Assembly: GCA_964553615.1 (NCBI GenBank)
Contig: CAZKMA010000022.1
Coordinates: forward strand, 1 to 64,000
DNA: 64,000 nt
Source of the DNA: DATKUC01 sp964553615
GTDB lineage: Bacteria > Spirochaetota > Spirochaetia > DSM-27196 > DATKUC01
Direction: 5' to 3'
Every line of letters starts with the position of its first letter. Position 1 is the first letter of the stretch. The notes under the pieces were generated by a model that was not told the origin of the DNA, made no database searches, and was given only the letters and a program-made list of their open reading frames with translations. The translations under genes were made by a program, and so were the position numbers. This document shows positions 8,224-16,825 of the stretch, piece by piece.

Positions 8224-9323
8224 TCTTCGCCCTCCCGGTACTTGAAGTATGCTGCACAGGTGCCTTCCGAAGAAACCATGCACGGCCCGACGGGCCGGTC
8301 GGGCGTGCACCGTCGGCCGAAAAGCGGACACTCCGGCGGGGTCGCCTTCCCCTGGATGACCCTGCTGCACAGGCACCCGGGGGGATCGTGGTCGACGATC
8401 TCCGGGAGGGAAAACACACGGTCCGCGTCCATCCCGGCATACTCGTCGCGAAGACGCAGTCCGCTCCCATCCATGCGGCCGAGTCCGCGCCAGAGCGCCG
8501 TGTCGGGAACGAGAGCCCGGTCGATAACAGCGCGCGCGGCGGCGTTCCCCTCGTCCCTCACTGCCCGCGGATAGGCGTTTTCGATGGCCGGCGTTCCCGC
8601 CGCCAGAAGCGACACGATCCGCAGGATCGCCGCCAGCATATCCACCGGCTCGAACCCGCCGACGACGCCCGGAAGGCCGTATTCATCGGCCAGAAACCGG
8701 TAGGGCGGGAGGCCGGTGACCACCGAAACATGGCCCGGCAGGAGAAACCCGTCGATCGCGCACTCAGGGTCCGACACGAGCGCCCGAAGCGCAGGCGGCA
8801 CCGTCTTGAATGCTGCCGAGAGATAGAGATTGCGTATGCCGTGATCCCGGGCACGCTCGAAGACCGATGCCACCGCGGGTATAGTTGTCTCGAAGCCGAT
8901 TCCGAGAAAGACCAGAGGCTCCTCGATCTCCGCCGCCAGTTTTATCAGCTCAAGGGGCGAGTAGAGGATTCTGACCTTTCGGCTTGCCATATGGCCCGCG
9001 AGGCTCCTGCCGTCCGGGTCCGGAACCTTCACCATGTCCCCGAAAGTTGCAATCGTTACGTTGTGTTCTTCGATGAGCCGCAACGCGTTTGCAATGAAAC
9101 CCGAGGGGGTAACGCAGACCGGGCAGCCGGGCCCGGAGATCAGGCGAACGGAGCGCGGCAGCAGAGAGTGGATGCCATACCGCCTGAGGGATACGGTGTG
9201 CGTGCCGCACACTTCCATGATTCGAACTTCACGCTTCAGTCCGGCCGCAGTTCGCCTGATTTCACCGGCCAGCCGCGAGACCCGCTCCCGGTCCCGGAAC
9301 GCCAGCTCAGGCCTGAATATCAT
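8220..9323 (-). CDS. hypD: Hydrogenase maturation factor HypD
   Basis: 367 residues, normal for the family. HypD is the iron-sulfur scaffold on which the Fe(CN)2CO unit is assembled together with HypC. Visible motifs are MEVCGTHT (C39), GPGCPVC (C67 and C70), GFETTIPA, and the C-terminal cluster-binding region with PPGCLCSRVIQG and GPCMVSSEGTCAAYFKY. The gene overlaps hypC by 17 bases at its 5' end and hypE by 4 bases at its 3' end, so the string is likely translationally coupled. Confidence 0.96.
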   Translation of the reverse strand: MIFRPELAFRDRERVSRLAGEIRRTAAGLKREVRIMEVCGTHTVSLRRYGIHSLLPRSVRLISGPGCPVCVTPSGFIANALRLIEEHNVTIATFGDMVKVPDPDGRSLAGHMASRKVRILYSPLELIKLAAEIEEPLVFLGIGFETTIPAVASVFERARDHGIRNLYLSAAFKTVPPALRALVSDPECAIDGFLLPGHVSVVTGLPPYRFLADEYGLPGVVGGFEPVDMLAAILRIVSLLAAGTPAIENAYPRAVRDEGNAAARAVIDRALVPDTALWRGLGRMDGSGLRLRDEYAGMDADRVFSLPEIVDHDPPGCLCSRVIQGKATPPECPLFGRRCTPDRPVGPCMVSSEGTCAAYFKYREGEE

Positions 9324-9540
9324 CTGCCGTTCGCAATTCGTCGAACATGGCCAGCGTTTCGCGGGCAGACTCGTCGTCGAGCTTCTCTATGGCGAAGCCG
9401 GCGTGAACGATGACAAAATCGCCGGGCACCGCATCCTGCACCATCGAGATGTCCACCGTCAGTGTGAAGTTTCCCTGCGAAACGACCGCCATGCGCCCGT
9501 CGAGGATTTCAGCTATCTGCAAAGGCACTGCAAGACACAT
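9307..9540 (-). CDS. hypC: Hydrogenase maturation chaperone HypC
   Basis: 77 residues. The ATG at 9540 is chosen over an in-frame GTG at 9546 because HypC needs Cys as residue 2 (here MCLAVP) to hold the iron, and because GGGAGG lies 5-6 bases upstream of the ATG but abuts the GTG. The conserved GDFVIVHAGFAIEKLD segment is present. HypC carries the Fe(CN)2CO unit from HypD to the hydrogenase large subunit. Confidence 0.95.
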   Translation of the reverse strand: MCLAVPLQIAEILDGRMAVVSQGNFTLTVDISMVQDAVPGDFVIVHAGFAIEKLDDESARETLAMFDELRTADDIQA

Positions 9541-9592
9541 TGGCACCTCCCGTGTCGGCGGATCGGATCCGCTTTCAGTATAGTCCTTTCCG

Positions 9593-12004
9593 TCAGTTGC
9601 CGTCGCCTGCGTACCACGCCTGCCCGACGGCGAGCCCTCCGTCGCCGGCCGGAATATCCCGGTTGCGATGGATCAAAAATCGCTGCTGCTCGAGCCGGGG
9701 CAGAAGCAGGGTGCACAGGAGCCTGTTCTGGAATACGCCGCCCGAAAGGCAGAGTGTGTTCATGCCGGTTTCCTCCCGCATGAGCACGGCCCCCCTCACA
9801 ATCGATTCGGCGATCGCAGCGTGAAAAAGAAGCGACAACGCGCCGCGATCTTCCGAGCAGGGCCGGCCCGGCGGACCGGCGCGGGCGGCAAGGTGAGCAA
9901 TGAGCGGCCGCGGATCGAGCTCGAACAGATCTTGCCCCTCGTCGCCGTGACCCAACGGGAGAAGCTCATGGAGCAGCTGAACTTCCCTCCGGCCGCCACG
10001 CCGGCCGCCGCTGCGATCGTATGCAGACGCACCGATGCTTTCGAGTTTCATTGGCCCCTCCGCCTCGTAGGAAACCTCACCCACCAGACCGAGCAGAGCC
10101 GCAGCGGCGTCAAAGAGCCGCCCGGCAGACGAGGTGAGCGGGCAATTGATCGACCGGTCGATCATCCGGGAAAGGAGTTCGGCCTCCTGTTCGGTCATGC
10201 CCGGCAACGCTGCGGATAGACTTGCGGGTTTACCCGCGGGTACGGGTTTACCCGCGGGTACCTCCGACCCGTCATAGCCGCGCAGGAGTGAAAACGCAAT
10301 ACGGACCGGGTGAAGAATCGCCTCCTCGCCGCCGGGAAGCGGGAACTTGCGGAAACTGCCGAGTCGCCGGAATCCGGTCCTCGTTGCGTGAAGGAACTCG
10401 CCGCCCCAGATGGTGCCGTCGGTCCCGTATCCGGTGCCGTCAAGCGCGACGCCGAGTGCTTCATCGAGTCCGTGTTCGGCCATCACCGAGAGGATATGTG
10501 CGTGGTGGTGCTGCAGCAGAATCTTTCGGGGAACAGAGCTCCGCGCGGCCCACGTGGAGGAGAAGTAGCCGGGATGAAGATCGAACACGATCCGCTCGGG
10601 CACCGCGTCAAAGAGGCGAAGCATCTTCTCCACCGTACGCACGTAGTGGTCGCGGCTTTCGGGATTTGCAAGATCTCCCAGATGGGGCGCAAGAAGAAGG
10701 GTCGAATCCCGCCCGATAGCGGGAGCGCTCTTCAGATCGCCGCCTGCGGCTACCGTCACACCGGACGGAGCGCCCGGGATGCGAAGTGTCCGCGGCACGA
10801 ACCCCCGCGACCGGCGGACAATCGCGGCTGTACGGCCGGCGCCGTGTTCCGCAACGGAGATGGGCCGGATCACCGAGTCGTCGGTAGCCATCAGAATCCG
10901 GCGATTATGGAAGAGAAAGAGGTCTGCCGAGGCCGCGAGTTTCCTGCGCGCCGTTGCTGAATCGGTTATGATGGGTTCCTCGCCGAGGTTTCCACTCGTC
11001 ATGATGAGGTGGCCGTACGGGATACCGATAGATGGGTGATAGAAGAGCAGGAAGTGAAGCGGACTGTAGGGGAGCATGATGCCGAGCGTACCAAGGTCGG
11101 AAACGCCCGAAAGGTGCCCGGTCGTCCCGTTCCTGCGAGGCAGGATAAGTATCGGACTTTCAGGAGATTGGAGAAGCTTTTCGTCCGCATCGGTCAGCTC
11201 ACAGAGCACCCGCGCCTCTTCGATGTCCCGTACCATGAGCGCGAACGGCTTCTTCCCGCGACCCTTCTCCCGACGGAGCCGCGAGACGGCAGCCGGAAAA
11301 CGCGGGTCGGCAGCCAGATGAAATCCGCCTATGCCCTGCAGCGCCACCACCCTTCCCTGCGCCAGCGCAGTGATCGCCCCACGCACAGGATCGCCCGGAA
11401 GCGGCTCGCCGTCCTCACGTGAAAGGACAAGAACCGGACCGCAGTCCGGACATGAGTTGGTCTGCGAATGGAATCGTCGGTCGGAGGGGTCTGCGTATTC
11501 CGCGCGGCAGCGCTCGCACTGCGGAAAGTCCACCATTGAGGTGCGTTCGCGATCGAAGGGGGTGTCTTCCACAATGGAGTAGCGCGGACCGCATTCGGTG
11601 CAGGTGATAAAAGGATAGAGATACCGCCGGTTGGACGGGTCGAGAAGCTCCCTCCTGCATCGGTCGCACAGCGCGATATCGGGAGGAATAGGAGGGAACG
11701 CGTAGCTCGTGGCGCGGCTCTCGATGATGTGGAAGCCATCTGCGCCGGTCGGCGGGATGGACTCCACGAGCGTTTCTTCCACACGTGCCGGCGTCGGGAG
11801 ATTCGCGGTCATGACGGCTTCGAAACGTCGAACCGCGGACGCGGCACCCTCTATTTCCGCGACAACTTCCGAGCGCCTGTTCTGGACAAACCCGGCAAGT
11901 CCGCAGGAGACGGCGCACCGGTACACCGCCGGCCGGAATCCGACACCCTGCACCACACCGCGGTAGGTGATGCGCACTCTCTGGTTGTACTCTGACTTGC
12001 TCAC
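9593..12004 (-). CDS. hypF: Carbamoyltransferase HypF
   Basis: 803 residues, GTG start at 12004 behind GGAAGG. HypF makes the carbamoyl adenylate that becomes the cyanide ligands. Domain order is as expected. An acylphosphatase-like domain comes first (VQGVGFRP near residue 19). Two C-x2-C zinc-finger pairs follow (CDRCRREL to CPDC, about 110-185), then a YrdC-like domain and a Kae1-like carbamoyltransferase domain with HHHAHILSVM and LDGTGYGTDG. An 18-bp exact tandem duplication (10226-10261) adds a repeated VPAGKP in a loop before the C-terminal part. It heads the hypF-C-D-E string and is divergent from hypA. Confidence 0.95.
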   Translation of the reverse strand: MSKSEYNQRVRITYRGVVQGVGFRPAVYRCAVSCGLAGFVQNRRSEVVAEIEGAASAVRRFEAVMTANLPTPARVEETLVESIPPTGADGFHIIESRATSYAFPPIPPDIALCDRCRRELLDPSNRRYLYPFITCTECGPRYSIVEDTPFDRERTSMVDFPQCERCRAEYADPSDRRFHSQTNSCPDCGPVLVLSREDGEPLPGDPVRGAITALAQGRVVALQGIGGFHLAADPRFPAAVSRLRREKGRGKKPFALMVRDIEEARVLCELTDADEKLLQSPESPILILPRRNGTTGHLSGVSDLGTLGIMLPYSPLHFLLFYHPSIGIPYGHLIMTSGNLGEEPIITDSATARRKLAASADLFLFHNRRILMATDDSVIRPISVAEHGAGRTAAIVRRSRGFVPRTLRIPGAPSGVTVAAGGDLKSAPAIGRDSTLLLAPHLGDLANPESRDHYVRTVEKMLRLFDAVPERIVFDLHPGYFSSTWAARSSVPRKILLQHHHAHILSVMAEHGLDEALGVALDGTGYGTDGTIWGGEFLHATRTGFRRLGSFRKFPLPGGEEAILHPVRIAFSLLRGYDGSEVPAGKPVPAGKPASLSAALPGMTEQEAELLSRMIDRSINCPLTSSAGRLFDAAAALLGLVGEVSYEAEGPMKLESIGASAYDRSGGRRGGRREVQLLHELLPLGHGDEGQDLFELDPRPLIAHLAARAGPPGRPCSEDRGALSLLFHAAIAESIVRGAVLMREETGMNTLCLSGGVFQNRLLCTLLLPRLEQQRFLIHRNRDIPAGDGGLAVGQAWYAGDGN
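10226..10261. repeat. In-frame tandem duplication inside hypF
   Basis: An 18-base unit beginning GGGTTTACCCGCGGG occurs twice in a row, exactly. It keeps the reading frame and repeats six residues, probably in a surface loop. Confidence 0.85.
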
Positions 12005-12039
12005 AGCTGACCTTCCGTCCTCATCAATGCTATCCGCAC

Positions 12040-12068
12040 TTCAATCCCGGGGCAATAGGGGCTACAAT
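12040..12068 (+). promoter_or_regulatory. Candidate promoter for hypA
   Basis: TTCAAT (12040-12045), 17 bases, TACAAT (12063-12068). The -10 box ends only 5 bases before the hypA ATG at 12074 and no Shine-Dalgarno is well placed, so a leaderless transcript is possible. Confidence 0.4.
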
Positions 12069-12073
12069 GACCC

Positions 12074-12502
12074 ATGCACGAATGGGCACTGGCCGAATCC
12101 GTTGCCGAAACGATACGAGAAACCATGAAAGAACGCGTCGGCTCGTCCCTGCACGCGGTCAATCTTCTGTTCGGCGAGCTTCAGAACATAGACCGCGACA
12201 TCTTCGCAGATGGTCTTTCAACGCTGCTGAAAGATGTTCCCAGAGACGCCGACATCGTTCACATCCAGATCGAACCTGCACGGCTCTCGTGCAATGTCTG
12301 CGAGCGGGAATGGGGGCTCAATGAGGTCGGGAACCTGACGCCGGACGAACGCGAAGCAATCCATTTCCTTCCCGAGGCGGCACACGCCTTCTTTCGCTGC
12401 CCCTCGTGCGGCAGCCAGGATTGCCGGATTACGCAGGGCCGGGGCATTTCGGTTGCCTCGATAGAGCTCAATGAGCCGAACAGCGCAGGCGCCCCCTCGT
12501 GA
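12074..12502 (+). CDS. hypA: Nickel metallochaperone HypA
   Basis: 142 residues. The N-terminus MHEWALAES carries the nickel ligands (His2, Glu3). A structural zinc site is formed by C73/C76 (SCNVC) and C109/C112 (RCPSC). HypA delivers Ni to the large subunit after iron insertion, normally with HypB. The next gene starts within its stop codon (GTGA overlap) and is probably its HypB-type partner. Divergent from hypF. Confidence 0.94.
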   Translation: MHEWALAESVAETIRETMKERVGSSLHAVNLLFGELQNIDRDIFADGLSTLLKDVPRDADIVHIQIEPARLSCNVCEREWGLNEVGNLTPDEREAIHFLPEAAHAFFRCPSCGSQDCRITQGRGISVASIELNEPNSAGAPS

Positions 12503-13236
12503 TAGATCCCCGCGTCTCCATAATCGAGCACCGGCTGCGGCGCGTCAGCCGGATCATCACCTTTGCAAGTGGAAAAGGCGGCGTCGGAAAGAGCTGCTGC
12601 TCCTCGACGGCGGCGCTTCTTCTTGCACGACAGGGCCGCAAGGTGGGCCTCCTCGACCTTGATCTTCACGGTGCCTCGGCGCATATCATCCTCGGTATCG
12701 AACCGTCACTCCCCGATGAAAAGGGCGGTATCCTTCCCCTGGAGGCTGCCTACGGACTGCGCTACATGGGGATTACCCCTTTCACCGGAGAACGCGGCGT
12801 TGCCCTTCGCGGAGATGCCGTGACGAACGCGATCCGGGAGCTTCTTGCCGTCGTGATATGGGATGATCTGGACGTGCTCGTCGTCGACATGCCACCCGGC
12901 ATCGGCGAAGCCGTTCTGGATGTGGCGCGCTACGTTCCGCGAATCGAGGTGGTACTTGTTGCAACCCCTTCGACACTGTCACTGCGCGTCATGGAACGCC
13001 TTGCGGACGTGCTGGTCGCCGGCCGCATCCAGCCCCACGGATGCATTCTCAACATGGTGAGAGACGGGGAAACCGCGAGGCGGCCCATCGACCTGAAGCA
13101 GGGTCTTCGGCTGCTCGGCGAAATACCGCTCACACCGGATATCGAGGACGAGCTGGGTCAACCGCAACGGCTCGTTTCGGGACGTTTTGCGGCTGCGCTC
13201 GAGCCCATTCTCGACTCTCTTATCCCTGCGACTTGA
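12499..13236 (+). CDS. MinD/Mrp-type P-loop ATPase, probable HypB equivalent
   Basis: 245 residues, GTG start overlapping the hypA stop by 4 bases. It has the deviant Walker A motif ASGKGGVGKS (residues 23-32) of the SIMIBI MinD/Mrp class and a VLVVDMPPGIGE segment typical of Mrp/NBP35 ATPases. It lacks the GTPase fold and N-terminal Cys/His features of ordinary bacterial HypB, and no such HypB is encoded in the window. In Thermococcus the HypA partner is a MinD/Mrp-type ATPase that fills the HypB role. Tight coupling to hypA suggests the same here. Alternative: a generic Mrp iron-sulfur carrier serving the Hox subunits. Confidence 0.75.
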   Translation: MIDPRVSIIEHRLRRVSRIITFASGKGGVGKSCCSSTAALLLARQGRKVGLLDLDLHGASAHIILGIEPSLPDEKGGILPLEAAYGLRYMGITPFTGERGVALRGDAVTNAIRELLAVVIWDDLDVLVVDMPPGIGEAVLDVARYVPRIEVVLVATPSTLSLRVMERLADVLVAGRIQPHGCILNMVRDGETARRPIDLKQGLRLLGEIPLTPDIEDELGQPQRLVSGRFAAALEPILDSLIPAT

Positions 13237-13603
13237 GCTTCCGGCTCAGCGTTTTCAGCAGGACCTCATTGTCGATTGGTTTCTGGAATACACCCTGAAG
13301 GCCGAGTTCCCGCACGTCGATGCTCCCGGCAAGCTCATCGCCTACCGAGGAAAGCATGTACACGGGCGAAGTGTTCTCCAAGAACTTGAGCTCCTTCACC
13401 AGGTTCTTCCCGGCGTCGATCGATTCCATCATCAGGTCAACCAGGACAAAGTCCGGCTTCTCTTTCTTGAACTCACGAATACCATTTTCGGCAGAGTGGG
13501 CCTCTCTCATGATGTAGCCGTTCTTTTCCAGCACAATACGAAGAGCGTACAAGACATCGTCGTCGTCATCGATTGCCAGAACAACGAATTTGCCCTCTCT
13601 CAT
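13220..13603 (-). CDS. Single-domain response regulator (receiver only)
   Basis: 127 residues comprising only a receiver domain. Acidic pocket residues are DDDDD (12-16), the phospho-acceptor is D56 in FVLVDLMM, and the conserved Lys sits in VFQKPID near the end. No output domain is present, so it should act as a phosphate relay or by protein contact, like Spo0F or CheY. Its start overlaps the hydrogenase protease stop (ATGA) and its end overlaps the convergent ATPase gene by 17 bases. As the last gene of the hox operon it is a natural partner for the three kinases encoded at its head. Confidence 0.88.
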   Translation of the reverse strand: MREGKFVVLAIDDDDDVLYALRIVLEKNGYIMREAHSAENGIREFKKEKPDFVLVDLMMESIDAGKNLVKELKFLENTSPVYMLSSVGDELAGSIDVRELGLQGVFQKPIDNEVLLKTLSRKLKSQG

Positions 13604-14088
13604 CGCTGCCTCCTCGTCAAACTTCCTTCGTCAATTCTAGAACGCAGAAACCCGATCAGGAAATCCACGGCCTGCCTGAGATTTTCCGATGCCCGCGGAG
13701 TCAGCCCTTCCCGAAACATTTCGAAGGAGTACCCGCGGATGCCAAGCAGAAAAGCTTCCGGTGAGCCTCCAAGCGTTTCGTTCGCGAGACTCAACAGCTG
13801 CGCGGGGCCAACACTGTGAGCCATGTACCCGCCGGTATCTCCCGGTTCGACACGTCCGAACTCGAAAGGCTCCTTTCCTGCGGCTGCCGCGTCGGCGAAG
13901 ACAACCAGCGATGCCTCGGAAACAGCCACTGCGTCCTCGACCAGAAGCTGGTAGTTCGATTCCACCGTGACGCCCTGCATCGGACGTGATTCGAGCAGCT
14001 CTGCGAGCGCCGGACCGAGCCCGTCATCCTCTCTGGCCGGATTCCCACAACAGAGAACAAGAACCGGCTTCTCCGCAGCGCCGTTCAA
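13600..14088 (-). CDS. Hydrogenase maturation protease (HoxW/HycI type)
   Basis: About 162 residues. The TTG at 14088 is chosen because it overlaps the hoxH stop as TTGA and leaves the family N-terminus VLVLCCGNPAREDDGLGPAL intact; a longer version reads into hoxH. The GNPxRxDDGLG segment contains the Glu/Asp that senses nickel in the precursor. A second acidic site is in VVFADAAAAG and a conserved His in YMAHSVGPAQLL. It should clip about 25 residues from the C-terminus of HoxH once nickel is in place. Confidence 0.9.
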   Translation of the reverse strand: MNGAAEKPVLVLCCGNPAREDDGLGPALAELLESRPMQGVTVESNYQLLVEDAVAVSEASLVVFADAAAAGKEPFEFGRVEPGDTGGYMAHSVGPAQLLSLANETLGGSPEAFLLGIRGYSFEMFREGLTPRASENLRQAVDFLIGFLRSRIDEGSLTRRQR

Positions 14089-15530
14089 TCCTTTGTCTTC
14101 CTGTCGAGCAGGCGGTCGGAAGAGTCGAACAACTCTACCACAAGCGGCATCTGCCCCATGGCGTGCGTTGCGCAGGACAGACACGGATCATACGCCCGGA
14201 TTGCCACCTCTATGTGGTTCAGGAGCCCTTCGGTGATCTCCTTGCCGGAAAGGTCGCTTTCGGCTACCCCGGCAACCGCACGATTGATCGGCTCGTTGTT
14301 GCTGGTCGTCGAGACAATGAGATTCGCTCTCACAATCTGGTCGTCGTTGTTGACCTCGTAGTAGTGAAAGAGCGTGCCGCGGGGCGCCTCCACCACACCA
14401 ATTCCCGTGTGGCGCCGTTTCCCCTTGACGGTCAGCTCCTTCCCCTGCAGGTCCGGGTCGTTGAGCAGCTGCTGAATCTTCTCCGCGGAGTGAAGGGCTT
14501 CGATCATCCGCGCCCAGTGGTAAGCCATCGAAAGGTTGCAGGGCCCCTCGCCGAGCAGCGAAAAGAACTCTTTCCGGGCGGATTCCGCCTCGGGCGTATC
14601 AATGAAGTCGCAGGTGTTGATCCGGGCAAGAGGGCCGACACGATACCAGCCTTTCTCCGGGCCGAGCGACCGGATAAACGGGAACTTCATGTAGGACCAG
14701 TCCCGCACCTCTTCGGCGAGGTAGTCGGGAAAGCGCTGACAGTCAACCTGATCAAAGATCGACTTTCCTTCGGCGTCTATCGCGCGAAGGTTGCCGTCGT
14801 AGATTTCGAGTGCTCCATCCTTCCCCGCAAGCGAAAGATGATTGGACGGAAAGGCGGCGAAGCCGCTCAGGCGCTCGACATTTTCCTTCGTGTAGTCACG
14901 GGCAATTCCCACGGCGCCCTTTGCCCACGTGATCATCTGCTCGATGTCCTTCAGAAGTGAATCGCGCTCCTCGATCGACAGATTCTTGTTGATTCCGCCA
15001 GGGATGGCCCCGGTCCCGTGTATCTTCTTCCCTGCGGTTGCCTTGATTATCTCCTGGCCGTATTTGCGCATCATGACACCCTGGACGGCCAGGTCCGGGT
15101 ATTTCCGGGCTACGCCGATGACATTGCGCACGGCAGGATCGGCGTCGAAACCGAACAGAAGATCCGGCGAAACAAGGTGAAAGAAATGAAGCGCATGGGA
15201 TTGAAAGAACTGGCCGTAGTGCATGAGCCGGCGCATCTTTTCGGCCGTCGGCGTCAGCTTGTCCGCTCCGACGATGCGGTCCATCGCCTTTGCGGCAGCA
15301 AGGTGGTGGCTCACCGGACAGATTCCGCACAGCCGCTGTACCAGGACCGGTGCCTCCCAGTAGGGATGGCCCTGGACGAACCGCTCGAATCCGCGGAATT
15401 CGACCACGTGGAACCGCGCACTATGAATCCCGCCTTCGTCGTCGAGCAGGAGGGAAACTTTTCCGTGTCCTTCAATCCGGGTGACCGGCTCGATAACCAC
15501 GCGCTTGTATGTAGTGTTATTCTCGGCCAT
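14085..15530 (-). CDS. hoxH: Bidirectional [NiFe] hydrogenase large subunit HoxH
   Basis: 481 residues from the ATG at 15530 (GGAGAG upstream). This is the H2-activating subunit. The NiFe site ligands are the N-terminal pair C68 and C71 in RLCGICPVSH and the C-terminal pair C450 and C453 in DPCLSCATH. The 25 residues after H456 form the removable tail that the downstream protease should cut. The RIEGHGK motif near residue 18 is typical. Overall the sequence is a group 3 cofactor-coupled enzyme, and with hoxEF, hoxU and hoxY it fits the NAD-linked group 3d. Confidence 0.96.
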   Translation of the reverse strand: MAENNTTYKRVVIEPVTRIEGHGKVSLLLDDEGGIHSARFHVVEFRGFERFVQGHPYWEAPVLVQRLCGICPVSHHLAAAKAMDRIVGADKLTPTAEKMRRLMHYGQFFQSHALHFFHLVSPDLLFGFDADPAVRNVIGVARKYPDLAVQGVMMRKYGQEIIKATAGKKIHGTGAIPGGINKNLSIEERDSLLKDIEQMITWAKGAVGIARDYTKENVERLSGFAAFPSNHLSLAGKDGALEIYDGNLRAIDAEGKSIFDQVDCQRFPDYLAEEVRDWSYMKFPFIRSLGPEKGWYRVGPLARINTCDFIDTPEAESARKEFFSLLGEGPCNLSMAYHWARMIEALHSAEKIQQLLNDPDLQGKELTVKGKRRHTGIGVVEAPRGTLFHYYEVNNDDQIVRANLIVSTTSNNEPINRAVAGVAESDLSGKEITEGLLNHIEVAIRAYDPCLSCATHAMGQMPLVVELFDSSDRLLDRKTKD

Positions 15531-15550
15531 GGTGATATCTCTCCTTCTAC

Positions 15551-16096
15551 TCAGTCGTACTTGAGAAGCGAGTACGGAAGATTGACGGGCTTCTCGCTGA
15601 GCAGTGCGGTCAACGCCTCCCACAGGGTATCCGCCGACGGTGGGCAGCCCGGAAGGAAATAGTCGATCTTCACGACTTCGTGACAGGGATAGACTCTGTC
15701 CAGCATGAGGGGGATTTCCGGATCCCGCGGGAGTACCTTCTCCGGATTGTAGACAGTCGGGCCGTTGAGATACGCCTCTTCCAGGCACTCCTGCACAGGG
15801 ATCGTGTTTCTGAGCGCCGGCAGGCCGCCCATCGTGGCGCAATCTCCTATAGAGATGAGGATATCGCAGTGCTCCCGGAAGCTCTTCAGCACGCGCACAT
15901 TCTCGTCGGTCGTGCAGCCACCCTCGATCAGACCGATCTGGCAACGGCCCGTGAACTCCTTGATGTCGTCGATCGGTGACTTGTCGAAGTCGACCAGATC
16001 GATAAGCTGGAGGATCCGCTCATCAATATCGAGCAGAGACATGTGACAGCCGAAGCATCCCGCGAGGGACGCCGTCGCGACCCTGGGCTTGCTCAT
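15551..16096 (-). CDS. hoxY: [NiFe] hydrogenase small subunit HoxY
   Basis: 181 residues from the ATG at 16096 (GGAGG 6 bases upstream; overlaps the hoxU stop as ATGA). HoxY carries the [4Fe-4S] cluster next to the active site. The four ligands are visible: ASLAGCFGCHMSLLD (the second Cys), EGGCTTDENVRV, SIGDCATMGGLPALRN, and LPGCPPSADTLWEAL. The short length, with no Tat signal, fits a soluble cytoplasmic enzyme. Confidence 0.95.
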   Translation of the reverse strand: MSKPRVATASLAGCFGCHMSLLDIDERILQLIDLVDFDKSPIDDIKEFTGRCQIGLIEGGCTTDENVRVLKSFREHCDILISIGDCATMGGLPALRNTIPVQECLEEAYLNGPTVYNPEKVLPRDPEIPLMLDRVYPCHEVVKIDYFLPGCPPSADTLWEALTALLSEKPVNLPYSLLKYD

Positions 16097-16806
16097 GGTT
16101 GGCCTCCTCGCTGCTCTATATCGGTACCGATCGGTGCCTTGTCGTACGCCCGGCTCCCTATCGGTGTTGCGAAGGCGGTGCCCTTCTTGAGGATCGCCCC
16201 GACCGGGCACACTTCAACGGCTCTGTCGGTCAACTTGAGGCTGGTGTCCGAAAGTTTTCCGCGCGAGTCCACCGCTATGCTGCGCTGTGACCCGCGACCG
16301 ACGAAGTCAAAGACATGCTTCCCGTCCGAATCCTCGGAAGCGGTGACACATCGACCGCACAGGATGCAGCGGTTCCGGTCGATCAGCACATCCGGGTGCG
16401 AGGCGTCGATGTCCCGTTTCGGATAGAGATATGGAAGTGTGGGCGCTACGATCCCGAGCCGGTACGCAACCGCCTGCAGCTCGCAGTTCCCGCTCTTCTC
16501 GCAGAACATGCAGAAGTGATTTCCCTCGACAAAGAGCATCTCAATGATGTCACGCCGCACGGTGTTGAGCTTCTCGACATCGTTGTCCACGTTCACGCCC
16601 GGCGCGGCCGGTTGCGTGCATGCGGCCTGCGGCCGACCGTCGACCAGTACCGTGCACACCCTGCAGCTCCCCAGGGTCTTGAGTCCTTTCATGGTACAGA
16701 GCCGGGGAATGTACACCCCCGCTTCGTCAGCGGCTTCCATTATGCTCTGTCCCGGTACCGCCGCGATGTCTCTGCCGTCTATGTTGAATGTAAACTTGTC
16801 CGCCAT
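16093..16806 (-). CDS. hoxU: Hydrogenase diaphorase iron-sulfur subunit HoxU
   Basis: 237 residues. It corresponds to the N-terminal part of complex I NuoG and passes electrons from HoxF to HoxY. It has a plant-type [2Fe-2S] set (C37, C48, C51, C63), a His-Cys3 [4Fe-4S] motif (EGNHFCMFCEKSGNC), and a ferredoxin-like [4Fe-4S] set (CILCGRC plus VEVCPVGAI). The length equals the classical NAD-reducing hydrogenase HoxU. It lies 19 bases after hoxEF and overlaps hoxY. Confidence 0.95.
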   Translation of the reverse strand: MADKFTFNIDGRDIAAVPGQSIMEAADEAGVYIPRLCTMKGLKTLGSCRVCTVLVDGRPQAACTQPAAPGVNVDNDVEKLNTVRRDIIEMLFVEGNHFCMFCEKSGNCELQAVAYRLGIVAPTLPYLYPKRDIDASHPDVLIDRNRCILCGRCVTASEDSDGKHVFDFVGRGSQRSIAVDSRGKLSDTSLKLTDRAVEVCPVGAILKKGTAFATPIGSRAYDKAPIGTDIEQRGGQP

Positions 16807-16825
16807 ACCTGTCCCCCCGTGCCTT

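Noticed and set aside
8388..9413. 341-codon plus-strand frame opposite hypD and hypC
   Set aside because: Antisense shadow; hypD and hypC on the minus strand have all hallmark motifs.
13600..14184. Longer start for the hydrogenase protease at 14184
   Set aside because: The extra 32 codons lie within hoxH and are not like the family; the TTG overlapping the hoxH stop fits better.
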